Positions 1 through 12,303 are shown, counted from the first letter of the stretch. The stretch: DNA of 64,000 nt from Apodospora peruviana (GCA_033439685.1 JAUEDM010000001.1:6758001-6822000); one strand, 5' to 3'. Notes: generated from the letters alone by a model not told the origin. Translations and numbers: made by a program.

Positions 1-1
1 T

Positions 2-175
<174 letters not shown>

Positions 176-723
176 GTCAGATAGTTGGGATGAGCGTTGT
201 CGTCTAGATGGGGCGGATTTGTTCCTATCAATCTTGTACTTGTACTTTCTTGTCTTGTCGCCAGGAGTTGGTTGGGGGGAACAAAAGCGGGCGGAGAAAA
301 CATCTGGGCGCGCGGAGGAGGAAGGCGAGGGAACAACAAACTTGCGCGCATATTACCGGATATGGTTGACTAGGTACCTTTAGGTTGCCGCAGTGATGAA
401 GATATTCTTTTGGAGTAATGTAACGGTCATTGCCAGGCAAAAGCAACCAACAAAACACAAGTAAATTGGCCTACCTCATACCTTCATGGTGGAACACACA
501 TTTGATGATAACGTAACATCTTCATACACTCGGCGGAAAATTCTAGTGATACATACATTCAACCCCGGCTTTATTAGACCGGGTCTTGTAAACGTGACTG
601 CCTACCTATCACCCTTGGGCTTCGCAAGCACCGCAATATCACTGCGACAAATGCTTTGATGACTCGAGATCATACCCATTCTGCCTGCTACCCTAACTAA
701 TCCCAACCCAGTTTGTCTGATCC
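176..723. other. Intergenic, convergent 3' regions
   Basis: No gene is seen here. GFA1 on + and the proteasome subunit gene on - converge, so this holds their 3' untranslated regions. One copy of the recurring CTAGGTACCT-like word lies near 370. Short open frames here lack coding character. Confidence 0.6.
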
Positions 724-1706
724 TTACACGGTCTGGGTACCGTATCCCTTGATCCGCTCGGCGAAAGCCCAGCTCTGCCTCTCGAGCTGCTCGTTCTCCT
801 TGAGCTCGACGCCGGCCTTAGTCACGACAGCAATACTGTACTTGTCCAAGCTGCGCGCATCGCGGTAGAAGAGTACCTTCATGCACTCTTTGACGACATC
901 GACGGCCTGCTCGCGCGTCAGGCGCGCCGCGTCCTCTTCCGTGGCGGCGTACTTGCGCATGATGGGCTGCGCGAGGGCCGACCCGAAGCCCGTGGCCAGC
1001 GAAGGAGAGGTGAAGGCCGTGCCGCGCAGGTCGACGGACGCGAGGAAAGGTTTGGAGGCGGCGTCGAGCCCGGCGACGAGGATCTGGTTCCATAAGGGAT
1101 CGAAGTCGTTGCGGCGGCGGTACATGAGCTTCTGGAGGTACTTGTGCAGGTTGGCGGCGTTGAGAGTTCCGGGGGAGGTTGGGGTTTCAGGAGTGGGTTC
1201 GGCGGCGTCGTAGGCCTCGTCGATGGCCAGCTCGTTGAGGTGGCGGTCGAGGAATTGCATGTCGGAGACATCGCCGCCGAAGCCGACGACGCTGGAGTCG
1301 AGGAAGACGCGCAGGCGCTTGACGTCGGTGAAGCGCGCGAGGGAGCCGTAGGATGCTATGGATACCATTAACACATGCGATAGAGGCAGTTTATGGCAGG
1401 GACGGGACAGAGCGGAACCTACCTAGGTTGTCAGCGGCAATAACAACACCCTCGTTGAACTTGATGGCGATCACGGACGTGCCCGTCACGACGGGCGACT
1501 GTGTCACCGTCTTCGGGCCGCTGTTCTGGAGGTAGGAGGCATCGTACGCGCCGTAGACGTCGTCTCTGGGCTAGATTCCGTTGTGGAGAGGTTAGCTATA
1601 GTGTATCTTAAATCCTAGCAGTTCGGTATAATGCGCAAGGCTGCAACAGAGAAGGCGAGTGTGCGGGTAAACGTACACGACCCCAAGCTTGCGGACGGTG
1701 ATCCAT
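724..1706 (-). CDS. PRE4: 20S proteasome subunit beta-type 7 (Pre4/PSMB4)
   Basis: Three exons on the minus strand: 1677-1706, 1423-1570 and 724-1355, giving 269 aa in frame. Exon 1 has only ten codons ([10 protein letters not shown]) and ends at a GTACGT donor; the second intron has a GTAGGT donor. The mature part begins near [11 protein letters not shown] and continues with [14 protein letters not shown] and a [11 protein letters not shown] segment, the pattern of the non-catalytic Pre4/beta7 subunit. A short propeptide precedes it, and the length fits the family (about 260-270 aa). The protein is a structural subunit of the 20S core and helps close the beta ring; no catalytic activity is expected. 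It is divergent from the HCNGP-like gene, sharing a 457-bp spacer. Identification is secure; the ten-codon first exon is inferred from splice signals and frame. Confidence 0.93.
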
Positions 1707-2163
1707 GTTGACTGGTGTGGTTGACTAATGTGTCTGAGAGTCGTTGGGTTCTCCAGAAAAGAGGGAATTGGACAGCGAATGGTATTGTCTGTCGTAAATA
1801 AAATGTCGTTTCTTTGCGATCGGCCGTTCAGGTGGGTGGTTGCGATGCGGGATGTTCGATTTGGACTGCGAAGATGAGGTTGGTGGTTTACTGTTGGAGC
1901 TCAGGTCGACTGGTGGCCGTGGTGAGCTCAGCTCCCTATTCTACGGATTAGAGCTTCGCGTTCCAGTGCTGCCTTCCCGGTGCTTTGTCGGTCAGAGGTC
2001 CGTGCGCCAGGCACTCACCTCACGGAGTCTCACTCGTCTTCGCTGTTGAATGCCAAGCTCTCCACGTGACACCCTTCTCACTCAACTCATCAACAACCCG
2101 AACTTGGAGATTCTCATCTACAGCACCAACATCGCACTTTTCTCTTTTTGACTGCCTGACATA
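1707..2163. promoter_or_regulatory. Divergent promoter region between Pre4 and HCNGP-like gene
   Basis: This 457-bp spacer separates two divergently transcribed housekeeping genes and must hold both promoters and 5' leaders. It has no convincing ORF. CT-rich stretches lie just before the + strand ATG at 2164. No specific binding site is claimed. Confidence 0.5.
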
Positions 2164-3302
2164 ATGGGTCTCGTGCAGTATGAAAGCAGCGACGAGGAGG
2201 AGGATGAACAAATACAAACCCAAACAAAGGTAGGGTGAATTTTATGAAATTAACGATTCGAGACATTACTAATATCAACCGCCTTCTCAGCCCCAGCACC
2301 GAAAAGAGGTGGCCGAAGGGGCTTTCTTGATCGTAAATAATGATTCTAGTGAGTCTTATATGCTCACCTTTGTCTAGCTCTTGCAAACCCCAGCTAACCT
2401 CGCGCTCAGCAATTCCACCGTCTCACGGGCCAGCCTCAACTTCAACCTCAGCCCCACCAGCAGAGATACCTTACCTCCCAAAATCTACCACTGCTACTTG
2501 TCAGTCACAGCATATACTCTATCTACCAGAACCTATTACTGCTGCTCCCAAATTACAGCCACAACCAGAGCCAGGGACAGAGCCAGAGCCAGCAACAGGC
2601 CCCGTCTTAGGCCCAGCACTCGGTCCCACACTTCCACCAACAACGACCACACAGTCAGACGGCGGACAATTACTAGAAGATGTAGACATGAGCTTCCTCG
2701 AAACAACCTCTGGCGAAGAAGCCCCACGATCGCCCTACTCGGCAACACGCACCCTCCTGCGCGACCTGACCCTTCCAGCAGTAGCAAACATGGACATCCC
2801 GCCGTCTCCACCAAGTTCCCCCCGACCGTCCGGCCTCGACGCGCTCAACGCAAAATTCGACAACTTCTTGTGTCTCAAACGGACCAAAGGCGTGCACTTC
2901 AACGAGAGGCTCGCCGCGTCCAGCGGGCTGCGTAATCCCGCCTTGACGGACAAGATGCTCGGTTTCGTCGGCCTCGAGACCGATTTCCTGCTTGCGGAAT
3001 ACGATCCCGCACTCATGGGCGATCCGACGGAGCAGTACGCTACTACGCTTCCGGCGGATCTGTGGGACCCCAAGGCGTTTCCCGAGTGGGCTTACAAGGG
3101 CGCACTGAGGAAGGCGCAGGAAAGGGGCAATAAGGATCGGGAGAGACAGAGGGGGGAGCCGATGGAGTTTGTTTCTGCGGGTGCGGTTGCGGGTACGGCT
3201 GGTTCGGGGAGTGTGAGTAGCCGGCCTGGGACGCCGGGAGTACCACTGAACAGTAGCAGTGGTGGTGCAGGTGTTAAGCGGAAGAGTAGGTTCGATACGT
3301 GA
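2164..3302 (+). CDS. HCNGP/SAP30BP-like nuclear protein
   Basis: Three exons: 2164-2229, 2291-2348 and 2410-3302, giving 338 aa in frame. The N terminus (MGLVQYESSDEEEDEQ) is the acidic start typical of HCNGP/SAP30-binding proteins. Residues about 60-180 are low-complexity, rich in Pro, Glu and Ser. The HCNGP domain spans about 183-278 and contains HFNERLAASSGLRNPALTDKM, followed by a conserved W-D segment. The C terminus is Gly/Ser-rich and ends in a basic KRKSRFDT. In animals the family associates with transcriptional repression and with splicing of short introns; a nuclear role is inferred here. For intron 2 the acceptor at 2408-2409 was chosen because a CTAAC branch site precedes it and the frame matches; the earlier AG at 2377-2378 would leave an intron of only about 30 bp. 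Confidence 0.85.
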
Positions 3303-4234
3303 CGAGGGGCAGAAATTGCTGGGAGGCGACTGGAGGATAGGGATATAGGATGATATTCATGTCTTCGTTTTCTTTCACAAGTATGCCATGTAAGGTAATA
3401 ATTTCCAGAAGTCGGCAGTGTATGTGTCAACCACCAGAGCTAGGTCGTTACGTACTAGTGATACCCAAGGAGGTAGGCATTAAGAGGAGCTATTTGCGAG
3501 GGATACGGTTGATTCAGTCATGTCATTCGCCCCTCTGATACTCGGCCAAATACTCTAGAATATCATACTTTATTATACGGAGGAGGCGTAATGTAGAGGC
3601 ATGAAGCAAGAACTATAAAAAAGTAAGATTCGAAGGCGACCAAACTTATACGGCACAGCACCATCACACTCTCGACGTCAAACATGCTTTTTTCTAGATA
3701 TTACAAGTAATAGTGTATTTATATAACAGATATATTAAAAAAAAACTAGATTCTCCTCATGCAGGTGTATCGTAGGGGGTATCTTTGGGAGGGGTTGAGG
3801 GAGAAGGCTCGGAAGAACCTCGCCAGCCACACGTATATTCCGACCATGCATCACATACAGCAAACCCCCTTTTCCTTCTTGAAATAAGGACGACGCCCGA
3901 AAACGACTGGCCCCTTCATCCGTACAAAAACCATTGAGCCAAACAGCCTCCCTTGATGGTATCATCCTTTCACATACATGCATGCACAAATGCCTCGCTC
4001 ACAAATGAAACCGAAAGACGATATCAACTTAGAAAGCATAAAAAGTGATAAATCGGGAGCAAAGGGGTTTATGGGAATAATGTGATGGTTGGGGAGCGAG
4101 CCGAGCAACCGTAATATCAAAACAGATTATTAACCTGCGTGAAACGGGCACACCATCATTCCCAAACCCTCCCATAAACACACTCCTAATAGTCCGTTCC
4201 CCCTTCCATCACGAAAACAAGAACGTGTGTACGT
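3303..4234. other. Intergenic, convergent 3' regions
   Basis: No gene is recognised. This spacer holds the 3' ends of the HCNGP-like gene (+) and the DUF3712 gene (-). The middle (about 3540-3760) is AT-rich with short A runs, as expected of fungal 3' flanks. Short open frames show no family similarity. Confidence 0.55.
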
Positions 4235-5456
4235 TTAGTGCTTCGTGCACGGAAGGTCGGAGCCGAAGAGCTTTCTGAAAGGTGTGCGAATATCGATGTT
4301 GACAGACTGGTTGCCGCTGGCGAGGGCGTCGGTGAAGTAGGTGAGGTACTGGCCGTTGTTGGTCACGTTCTTGCCGCGTAGCTGGAAGGGCAAAACGCCC
4401 TTGGCAGTGTCGCACCACGGCTTCTCGCCCATGGCTTCCACGATGGGGGTCTGCGTGATGTTGGCGCGCATCGGGAACACGTTGTCATCGCCGGGCTTAA
4501 GGTTCAGGTTGTCAATGTAGACGGTGCCGACCTCCTCGCCAAAGAGGTAGTTGTGGAATGTGGCGTTGCCCTATCAAGAAAGTCAGTTTACAAATCTAAG
4601 GACAAATAACGCGGCTGGTTACATACAACTTCAAAAGTTACGAGGGAGCGGTTGGGAATCCTAGCCTTGCCCCTGAAGTTGGCACCCTCCGCGTCAGGCT
4701 TGAGGGTGATGGCCGTGTCGAAGACGGTCGTGCCAGCAAACATTTGCAGACCTGACAGAAAGGAAGATATTAGCAAAACTGATTCTGAACGGCCTGGCAA
4801 AATGCTGCGGTGTGTAACGTACCAGGCATATCGATGGTCTTCTTGAATGTAACAGGATAACGCCGCGCGATACCCTTGACCTTGACATGGGTATCACCCA
4901 TAACCGTTACGCGGAAGGTCTCGTTGTTCACCAACCAGGTGTTGAAGGTCGTGAAGGCGCCCATGTCGTCGATTTTGGTGAACTGAGTGACGTTAACAAC
5001 CTGGAAGGCTTCGCTCGTCGTCTCGGGGAAGTCCAGGGTTGCGAACGGGGTGTGATCCGGGAGGTCTTCGATGTACATAACGCCCTTGAACGGCTCGATG
5101 ATGGCGTGGACCTTGCCGTCGCTGCGAATCACGCTGTTGACCGACATGGTGAAGTTTTCGCTCTGCGAGTTGGTCATGATGATGCTGTCGAGGGTAAGCT
5201 CGGCATCGTCGAGCTTTTGCTGGGCAATCTTGGGGACAGCAACGAGGATGCTGTGTTTTGACCGTCAGTCCACGGTACAACAAGCTTTCTCATAGTTGAT
5301 AACTTACACGACGGGCACGACGATGACGGTGATGATGACGAGCGCAACCAAGTATGCCCACCAGAACTTGGCGCAATGGCCGGCAACTCCTCGTTTCCGG
5401 GGCTTTTCCATCACATTCTCCGACTGGTAGGCGCTAGTCTTGCCTTCGTCGCTCAT
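4235..5456 (-). CDS. DUF3712 (LEA2/Tag1-like) single-pass membrane protein
   Basis: Four exons on the minus strand: 5308-5456, 4823-5250, 4627-4751 and 4235-4570, giving 345 aa in frame. After a short hydrophilic start (MSDEGKTSAYQ) and a basic stretch (KPRKRG), one strong transmembrane helix spans about residues 33-58. The rest is a predicted beta-rich domain on the far side of the membrane with several N-x-S/T sequons, the layout of fungal DUF3712 proteins. These relate to the LEA2 fold; the yeast relative Tag1 is a vacuolar membrane protein linked to autophagy termination and acidification. Vacuolar or other endomembrane location here is inference. A conserved C-terminal cysteine pair (WCDTAKG and LPCTKH) could form a disulfide. 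The family is certain; the cellular role is not. Confidence 0.82.
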
Positions 5457-8400
5457 TTTGGAGGGATGTTGCGAGTTTCTATATGATTTTGTGCCTGATC
5501 CAGCAGCGCCAAGGGTTATTGTATAAATCGCAAGTGGTATATTGTTGCCTCCACGAAAGAGTCGGCGACACCTAAGGGTGTAAAAACGAGAGAAGCAACC
5601 CGAGAGGAGGTCGAGCTGATTAATAAGTGTCGATGGGAAGGAGGAGGAGGGGGTCCGCAAGGAGGGTGTCCATGGCGGGCGCGAACAGGGCCGTCCACTT
5701 ATAAGAACACTGGATGGAGCAGGAAGAGCAGCCCGGGAGGAGTGTGCGTGTGCGCGTGTGGGCAGGGACGGCCGCTGCAACGGTTCCGCTGCAAGCCGGA
5801 GATCGTCCCTTCCCCGTGATGTCGTACTGGGCCAGGGGTTCTCGTCGACCGGAGAGGTCGAGTGGAGGTCAAGGGTGCGATGGTGTGTGCTGCAGCTGCT
5901 GCTAAAGACCCCTTGCAATTCCAGGTCGCCTCACTACTAACCCTTCTGGGCAGTCTGGTCCGACTTGGCTATCCACAAAGGGCAAACTCCAAAATCCTCT
6001 ATATCAAAATTCGAGGACTAATACAATCTTTGAAGAAAACAACTTCAGACCAGGTATGCTGTGGGCTTTGATGTGAATGTCTTGTCGAGAGTAAAGGCCA
6101 GTTGCCTTACTGCGTCTCCATTATCTTGTCATTCTTTGTTTAGACACTTCTGCCTCAGTACTTACGAGGAGATTGCAGCAGGAAGCTGTCCTTGGAAGCT
6201 AGTGCAACATCTCGCTGAAATGAGGCCAGCGCCCAGCAGCCAAGAAAACAATAATGCGGGGAGACGATGGATGCGCATCGTGGAGGAAGCGGAGAAAGGA
6301 AAAAGACATGTGAGACCCCATATGATCGTCTTTAGTGGGCACTAATCTTTAAGCTGGGTGGCTGGCCAATTTTTGACAAGCGTCTTCCCAGATTCAACCA
6401 ACGAGTAGAAATGAATCCCAAATCTCGGAAGGGAGAGTGGACATGACTTTGGATATCGCGGGGAATCACTCCATCACCTCTGCACTGACGGTCTCTCTTT
6501 GCCTCAACAACATCAAAACTACGGCATCGTGACCTGACGATTACACACCTCAACCGTCGATACTCTAGCCTTCCTGAGAGCAAAATGTCCTTGATTTGGA
6601 TTATATTTGTTCGTGGCCAGCCCGGGCTCAGGGGGTGGCAATTCTTGTTTAATATGTAAATGCTCGTAAGAGGAGACGATAGAGTTGACTGCTGGTACCG
6701 GAAAAGGCTAGCATGATACGAAGTCCCGAAGGTGTCAATACGCAGCAGTACGACTTGCGAACAGCAGAACTGTACGGATATTCTGTTGCAAAGACTCGCG
6801 CGAACCCGCCGTGGTCTGTTAAGAGGGGTCGTCGAGAGTACATTTTATTCCATACTAAATTGGGGAAATGGAGGGTGCATTAACAGCGGGTCTGTCACAC
6901 GTCAAATAATTTGGAGAAATTTGAGCTCCCTTTCCACTGATGGAAAGTGCCACCAACAAGCCAAAGTGGAAGTCGCCCTCAGGTTGCGGCTGTAAATATT
7001 CGTAAGTACCTACCTAGGGCGGGTCTGGAGTTGTCCGCCACAGATCGCGGTGGCGTCGCGGTGCCGTTCCAGGCGTTCCTGGGACACGAGGACCAACTGA
7101 ACTACCGACTGTTGGACGGGAGACAAATACACTACCACCAACACTCCACCAAAAACCTAGCAATCCTACGTATTTCTCGTTTTTCTCTTAATTACGAAAG
7201 CTGCCAGACCCCATACAACGACGGGCCGCTGCCTCATCTGACGCAGAAACCGCTTGTCGATACTCCGTAGCACACCAGAAGAAGTTTCCCGGGCGTAACT
7301 CCCTGAAGAAGGATAGCGCCGAGACAAATCGCGTTTGCTGCCCCGCATTCCCTGGGGTAAGTGGCCAGGGGGTGAGGGAAGACCCCTGCTGAGAAAAGCC
7401 AATTTCGGCCAGACTCCTCGGCAAGTTGGAGACCACATGCAAGAAAATGGGCTTCTAAGCTTCTCCATTACAAAAAAAGGGACACATCGCTCATCAGGGC
7501 ATCGCCACTACCATTGGGTTGTTGGATTCGAGACCACAGAGCTACGTTTCTCGGCGAGGAGAAAAGAAAGAAATCCTTCAACTGCTTGTTGGTGTGGTGG
7601 TCTCGGGCTTGGCTTTCTTGTCTAGGTATTCACATGTGCAAATACTTTCCAACAAGCTGGTGGAGTTTAGCTTCATGTCACTGTTCCGCAGAAAACGTCC
7701 GGTTGGACAAGAACTTGCAAAATACTATCGTCAGTTTGACGACCTCAACTTCCATCTTTCAAATCTCGGCAGATATCACACAAGAACACCCCCATGTCAG
7801 ATCTTTAAAATCCATATATCAGACGTCGGTCTTGAAACTCAATTTGGACCTGGGCGGCCTGTCGTTCATCAAAAATCCATGAGGGTTCAATGCCTTTTGG
7901 TTCCGGGAAACGAACCCCCTTTTCGGCCCTTCCTACTGGCTGCGGCTCCCCACCTTCCCATCAAGACCCATACCAAAGCAACGAGCCTATCAGATCGAGA
8001 CATGACCTGTCAACTCCAACGTCGCAGCCACGCTTTCCGCAAATCCAACCCTTGGGAATACGTATCTATCATTGAAGTAAAAATGTGTGCATTTGTCCTT
8101 GATTATTGAAAGGGGCAACCGGCAACCAACTGGCTCGACAATCTCATTGAGATGCATGCAACACCGGCATACCTTTCAGCTCGATCCCACCCGTGTTTCA
8201 ACGATATTTAAGCAAACAACTGCCAGCAAGCCAAGGTCCTGATATTCTCCCGTCACAAGATTGCATCACTACTGGCTGGTTCTTAACAGCCTCGTATCTA
8301 TTCGCTGGCGACCTTCATGATGCACAACTCGAGATGAGAGAACATGAGAGAAACATGAGAGGCTAGTTCTGCTCCGACATCGAGGAGCTTTGTATTCGAT

Positions 8401-8713
8401 ACGATGAGCTGCCTGGATCAAGCGTACATTTTCGCAGATACACGTCAGTCCTTCGAGTGACAACCAGCTGTTCGGTACTCTTTTTCTTCGAGACATGACG
8501 AAGACGACTTGTCTCTGTGTTTCTCTCGAAGCCATTTCAATTATGCAACCGGCTGAATAAGGTGCAGACAACGCCGCTAAAAGTCTCAAGCCTCGACATG
8601 GTCAAAATCACGGACTCGCTTCTGCAAATGACCTAGCATGTCTCGTGATACGGTAAATCCAAGAGGGTATGTCGCCATATGTCCAAAGATGAAGTTCAGT
8701 TGAGAGTTGGGCT
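5457..8713. other. Gene-free interval, 3.3 kb
   Basis: It holds the upstream region of the DUF3712 gene and the 3' flank of the flavocytochrome gene. The 5460-5900 part is pyrimidine/purine-skewed promoter-like DNA. A 196-codon open frame at 7519-8109 has no recognisable motif, two other frames open beside it and no splice logic, so it is not called. No tRNA, repeat family or mobile element was seen. Confidence 0.5.
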
Positions 8714-10441
8714 TTACAGCTTCGCCTTGGGCGCCCATAGACCTGCTTTATCGAGACCTGCACCACCGTCGAAAATGTCCCGCTCAACCATTCTGCTATT
8801 GATCTACCTCCGAAGTCAGCAATGGAACAACAACGTGTGACGACTATAGTACGGTAAAGGCGAGGGAGTAACTTACGAAGCGCGGACCAAGCTCTGACAC
8901 CTCCTTCACGCCCAGCAGCTTCATGCACGTATCCATCTCACCCTGAAGGACTGTTGACACTGTTAGCACATACATTCACCAGCCAAAATCGTCGACGACG
9001 GACAACAAATTCAGAAGCAAGAAAGAAAACTCACTCTCAAAAGTCCTGTCGACGCCTTTCCAGCCACCGGCACCTAAACCCCACAGCGCAGCCCTCCCAA
9101 CACCCACAGCCTTGGCTCCCAAACACAAGGCCTTGATAACATCGGTTCCGCGCCTAATCCCACCGTCAATCCACACCTCAATCGTATCAAACACCTCGGG
9201 GCAGTACTTGCGCATCTCCAGCAGCGTATGCACAGCCGGCGGCGCCGTGTCCAGCGCTCTGCCGCCGTGATTCGACAAAATAATGGCCCCGATCGACCCC
9301 GGGTGCTTCCTTGCATACTGCGCAGCCAGATATGCGTCCTCGTGCGTCTGCACGCCCTTCAGCACGATGGGCAGATCCGTGTGCTGCGCCAGCCACGGCA
9401 GAGTCGTCTCCCACGTCAAGTCGGCCGCCGTGCCCCAGAACAACTGCTGCCCCACGCCGCCTCCGCCCGGCTTTTTCTCGTCGGTCCCCTTCTCGTTGCT
9501 CGCCGAATCGACAGTAATCTGACTCTCGAGGTTGCTCTTCTCGTCGTGCTCGCGCTTTCCCGGGACGGGCGCGTCGAGCGTCAGCACGATGCACTTGAAG
9601 TGGTCGCGCAGCTTGTTGATGCGCGCCAGCATGGCCTCGCTCTTGGCGCGCGTCGTTTGTACGTAGAGCTGCCACCCGAACACGGCGCCGGGGGCCGCTT
9701 CGGCGACAATCTGCTCGGGTGTTTGGGAGGCGTTGTTTGACACCAGCTGCATCGCGCCGAACCGCGATATGCCCTTGGCGATGCCCGCCTCGCCGTCTGG
9801 GTGCGCGAGCCGCGCCATCGCGGCCGGGGACACGTACAAGGGTGTGCCGACCTTGTGGCCGAGCAGGGTCGTGACCGTCGTGGCGGCGGTGCAGTCGACA
9901 AAGACGCGCGGCCGCAGCAAAATGTTGCGGAATACGGCGCCGTTGTAGTATTTGCTGAAGAGGTCATCGCCGGCGGAGAAGTAGTAGGCCCAGCACTTTT
10001 TTGAGACCTGGGTCCTGGCGACAGCCTCGATCTCGTCGAGGTTGAGAAGCGTGTGCAGCGGCGGCGGCGGTCCTGCAGGAGCGGTCGTCTTGGGCTGCCG
10101 CAGCTCCGAGTCGTCCTTTTGCTTTTGTCTGGCCAGACTCTCGGGGTCGATGGTGCCCAGCTTTGTCTCTGGTTTAAGGTTCTCCTCCAGAGTCCCCCGC
10201 GGGTGGATCGGGTCGTACTCTGCGGTGGCATCGCGGCCGGCGAGTTGGAGGATGATCTTGGACCCGCCCGGGTGCGAGGGCAGGAACTCGGTCACGTCGT
10301 AGACATTTCCGTAGAGGATGACCCAGCAGCTGTCTGTTGATCTGTGTTTTGCCACTGTTGGTTGAAGATTGAGTGAGTGAGTGAGGATGGATGATGAGGT
10401 GAGAGTAATTCACCTTCTTCGGCGCTGAAGACTTGGGTCAT
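8714..10441 (-). CDS. Cytochrome b5-FMN dehydrogenase (L-lactate dehydrogenase/flavocytochrome b2-like)
   Basis: Four exons: 10414-10441, 9035-10354, 8877-8950 and 8714-8803, giving 503 aa in frame. Residues 1-80 form a cytochrome b5 domain with heme-ligand histidines at 37 (in HPGG) and 60 (in DPIHP). Residues about 115-500 form the FMN alpha-hydroxyacid dehydrogenase barrel. Visible active-site residues, by analogy with yeast Cyb2, are Asp270 in LTLDAP, Lys342 in VLKG, and His372/Arg375 in SNHGGRALD; the C terminus has the usual MVERDIFDG hinge and tail. The enzyme probably oxidises L-lactate or a related 2-hydroxy acid, passing electrons through FMN to heme. It starts directly at the b5 domain, so there is no mitochondrial presequence and a cytosolic form, or a partner other than cytochrome c, is possible. 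Substrate is not proven by sequence. Confidence 0.88.
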
Positions 10442-11435
10442 CTCGACAGTGTATCTTGGGTGTCTTATCTATCTGCAATGCACTTGGTTACGTATGGACA
10501 ACTAAGATGGAGTTAAAAGACGAGTTTCTGGTAGAGGTCGCGAGGACTTTGATGGAATGAGGTGTCCAGTCATCCATCGATCCCTGTCATCACCATGCTC
10601 GCAGTCCCCGCTCTCCCCACACAACACATGTGGGGGAGTGAGACAGGGGCGTCTCTAGCTCCAGGCAACGGGGCTCGCTCGCTATAATTGTTCACCGAGA
10701 TCTCTTTCAAACATCATATCATACCATCCAGTCCCAGTCAATCCAACGTGGTCAGATATCTACTTGACTCGTGTAATCTAGGTAAGTAGTCTCAGGTGCG
10801 TACATGATTACTATGTGGTAAACAGATATCAAGGGAGGTTCTTTGATGATTATTACCTATATAGTATCATGAGAGAAAGAGTGCATTATGTGTACCTAGT
10901 TTGCTTACCCAGTAAACTAAATATCCGAACGCCGGACTCTAGCTATTATTAGTTCGGAGAACGGTACACTCGATACCGTGGCGGTAGTGTTTGTATAACC
11001 GATGCGCCTCTTTCCCCGGTATCCATGGCGTCATTGGGGATGATATACTACCTGGTAGGGAGTTTGGGGTCGAAATCCTTCGCACTTCTGTACCAACGAT
11101 ACACCGGTATAACGGATCATCGGCAATATAGGGCCAGCACGAGACCCGCCTCGCCAGGCAGTACGATAATCCATCCTGGGCATGACGAAATCAAACTCTT
11201 AAGCCTTGAGGAGAGCTCTAGATATAAATTATGGACTCTTTTAACTGGTTTATAACTGTCCCTTAGTCTAGACTTATAGACACTGTTCACACTTGCTATT
11301 CAAAAACCCGCATTATTTAAACTCCCTCATCTATCCATCGATATCAATAATCGTCCCCAACTTGCCTCCAAAAAATCATCAAGATTATCAAAATCAACCC
11401 AAATCACACAAGATTTAATCAGAACGACGGAAACC
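10442..11435. other. Intergenic divergent region
   Basis: This spacer separates the flavocytochrome gene (-) from the small Cys-rich gene (+) and should contain both promoters. The part from about 10720 to 11400 is AT-richer and full of stop codons. The last 150 bp before the + strand gene is C/A-rich, a common fungal 5' leader composition. Nothing else is identified. Confidence 0.5.
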
Positions 11436-11897
11436 ATGGACGCCAACTTCTCAGCCAACCACAACTGCAATAAGTACCAGATCGCCAACACCTTCCCCAT
11501 TGCCATCGACATATCCTACTTCGTCGCATCCGGCCTGAAGATCCAGGATCCGGGCATGGTCGCCTGCTGTGGGCCCAACAACGCCGTCAACCTGATCGAC
11601 AACTGCTACGTGTGGTGCGAGCTGCCTCAACGCTTCGCCGGCACGTTGAGGGCGCCGCGTACGCAGCGCGAGGCGTTGGATGATTTTTCCGACTGCCTGG
11701 ACGCGAACGGCACAAAGAAAGAAGACCGTGGATTTTCGATTGTGAGGATGGGGGAAAATGCGACCGAGTATTGCAAGAGTCATCAGATTGATGTTAGTGG
11801 CGGCTCTTCGGGGGCGGCAGGGATGGTAAGGTCGGCCCCGGCCGGTTTGGCTAAGGGTCTGCTGATGGTCGGTTTGTTGGCTTTCATGGTGCTGTAG
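11436..11897 (+). CDS. Small cysteine-rich protein with C-terminal hydrophobic tail, unknown function
   Basis: An intron-less frame of 153 codons with a good start context (aaaccATGG). I do not recognise the family. Seven cysteines lie at about 11, 44, 45, 57, 61, 87 and 113; the central block ACCGPNNAVNLIDNCYVWCE looks structured. Three N-x-S/T sequons are present (residues 4, 91 and 108). A small-residue Ser/Gly/Ala stretch (121-135) leads to a hydrophobic tail (about 139-153), as in GPI-attachment signals or tail anchors. There is no obvious N-terminal signal peptide, which is odd if the protein is glycosylated and GPI-anchored; an unseen upstream exon could supply one. Extracellular or surface location is inference only. 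Confidence 0.62.
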   Translation: MDANFSANHNCNKYQIANTFPIAIDISYFVASGLKIQDPGMVACCGPNNAVNLIDNCYVWCELPQRFAGTLRAPRTQREALDDFSDCLDANGTKKEDRGFSIVRMGENATEYCKSHQIDVSGGSSGAAGMVRSAPAGLAKGLLMVGLLAFMVL

Positions 11898-12303
11898 AGG
11901 GGGACAGGACAGCTTGGATGGTTGTAAACTTGTAAGAGTATTATCTTGGTTGGGTATGGACTGTATTAAGGCCAGGCTAAGATAGATAAAGTGAACAGAA
12001 GACGAGGGCGCAGCTGTTTGAGATTACACAGGATCATGTCGTATCATTATATAGTACATCCAATAACATCGAAAAGAAGCAGAAATTAAAAAAGAAAAAC
12101 GGAACGTAAGAAGGATTGGGTATATGGTTCAGCTGATGACTCCTGATGGTGGCGTTAAAAGAGCCGGTACATTATACAAAACATTCCCAGAAAACATTTT
12201 GAATACTCCAGTCACATAAACTCATAAATTATAAGAAAGATCAAACCATTTCAAGAGCAGTAAACTCAATCCCGTCAGTATCATTCAATTTCGGCAGTCT
12301 TCA
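11898..12303. other. Intergenic, convergent 3' regions
   Basis: It holds the 3' flank of the small Cys-rich gene (+) and of the hydrolase-vWA gene (-). It is AT-rich with A runs near 12080-12105. No gene is seen. Confidence 0.5.

Noticed and set aside
2349..2378. 30-bp intron in the HCNGP-like gene using the first AG after the donor
   Set aside because: Too short for efficient splicing in these fungi; the 61-bp alternative has a CTAAC branch site and gives the correct frame.
5304..5918. 204-codon minus frame covering the DUF3712 start region
   Set aside because: Only its last part is exon 1 of the DUF3712 gene; the upstream part is leader read in the same frame.
7519..8109. 196-codon open frame on + between the DUF3712 and flavocytochrome genes
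   Set aside because: No motif or domain, two other frames open alongside it, mixed codon use and no flanking splice or promoter logic.
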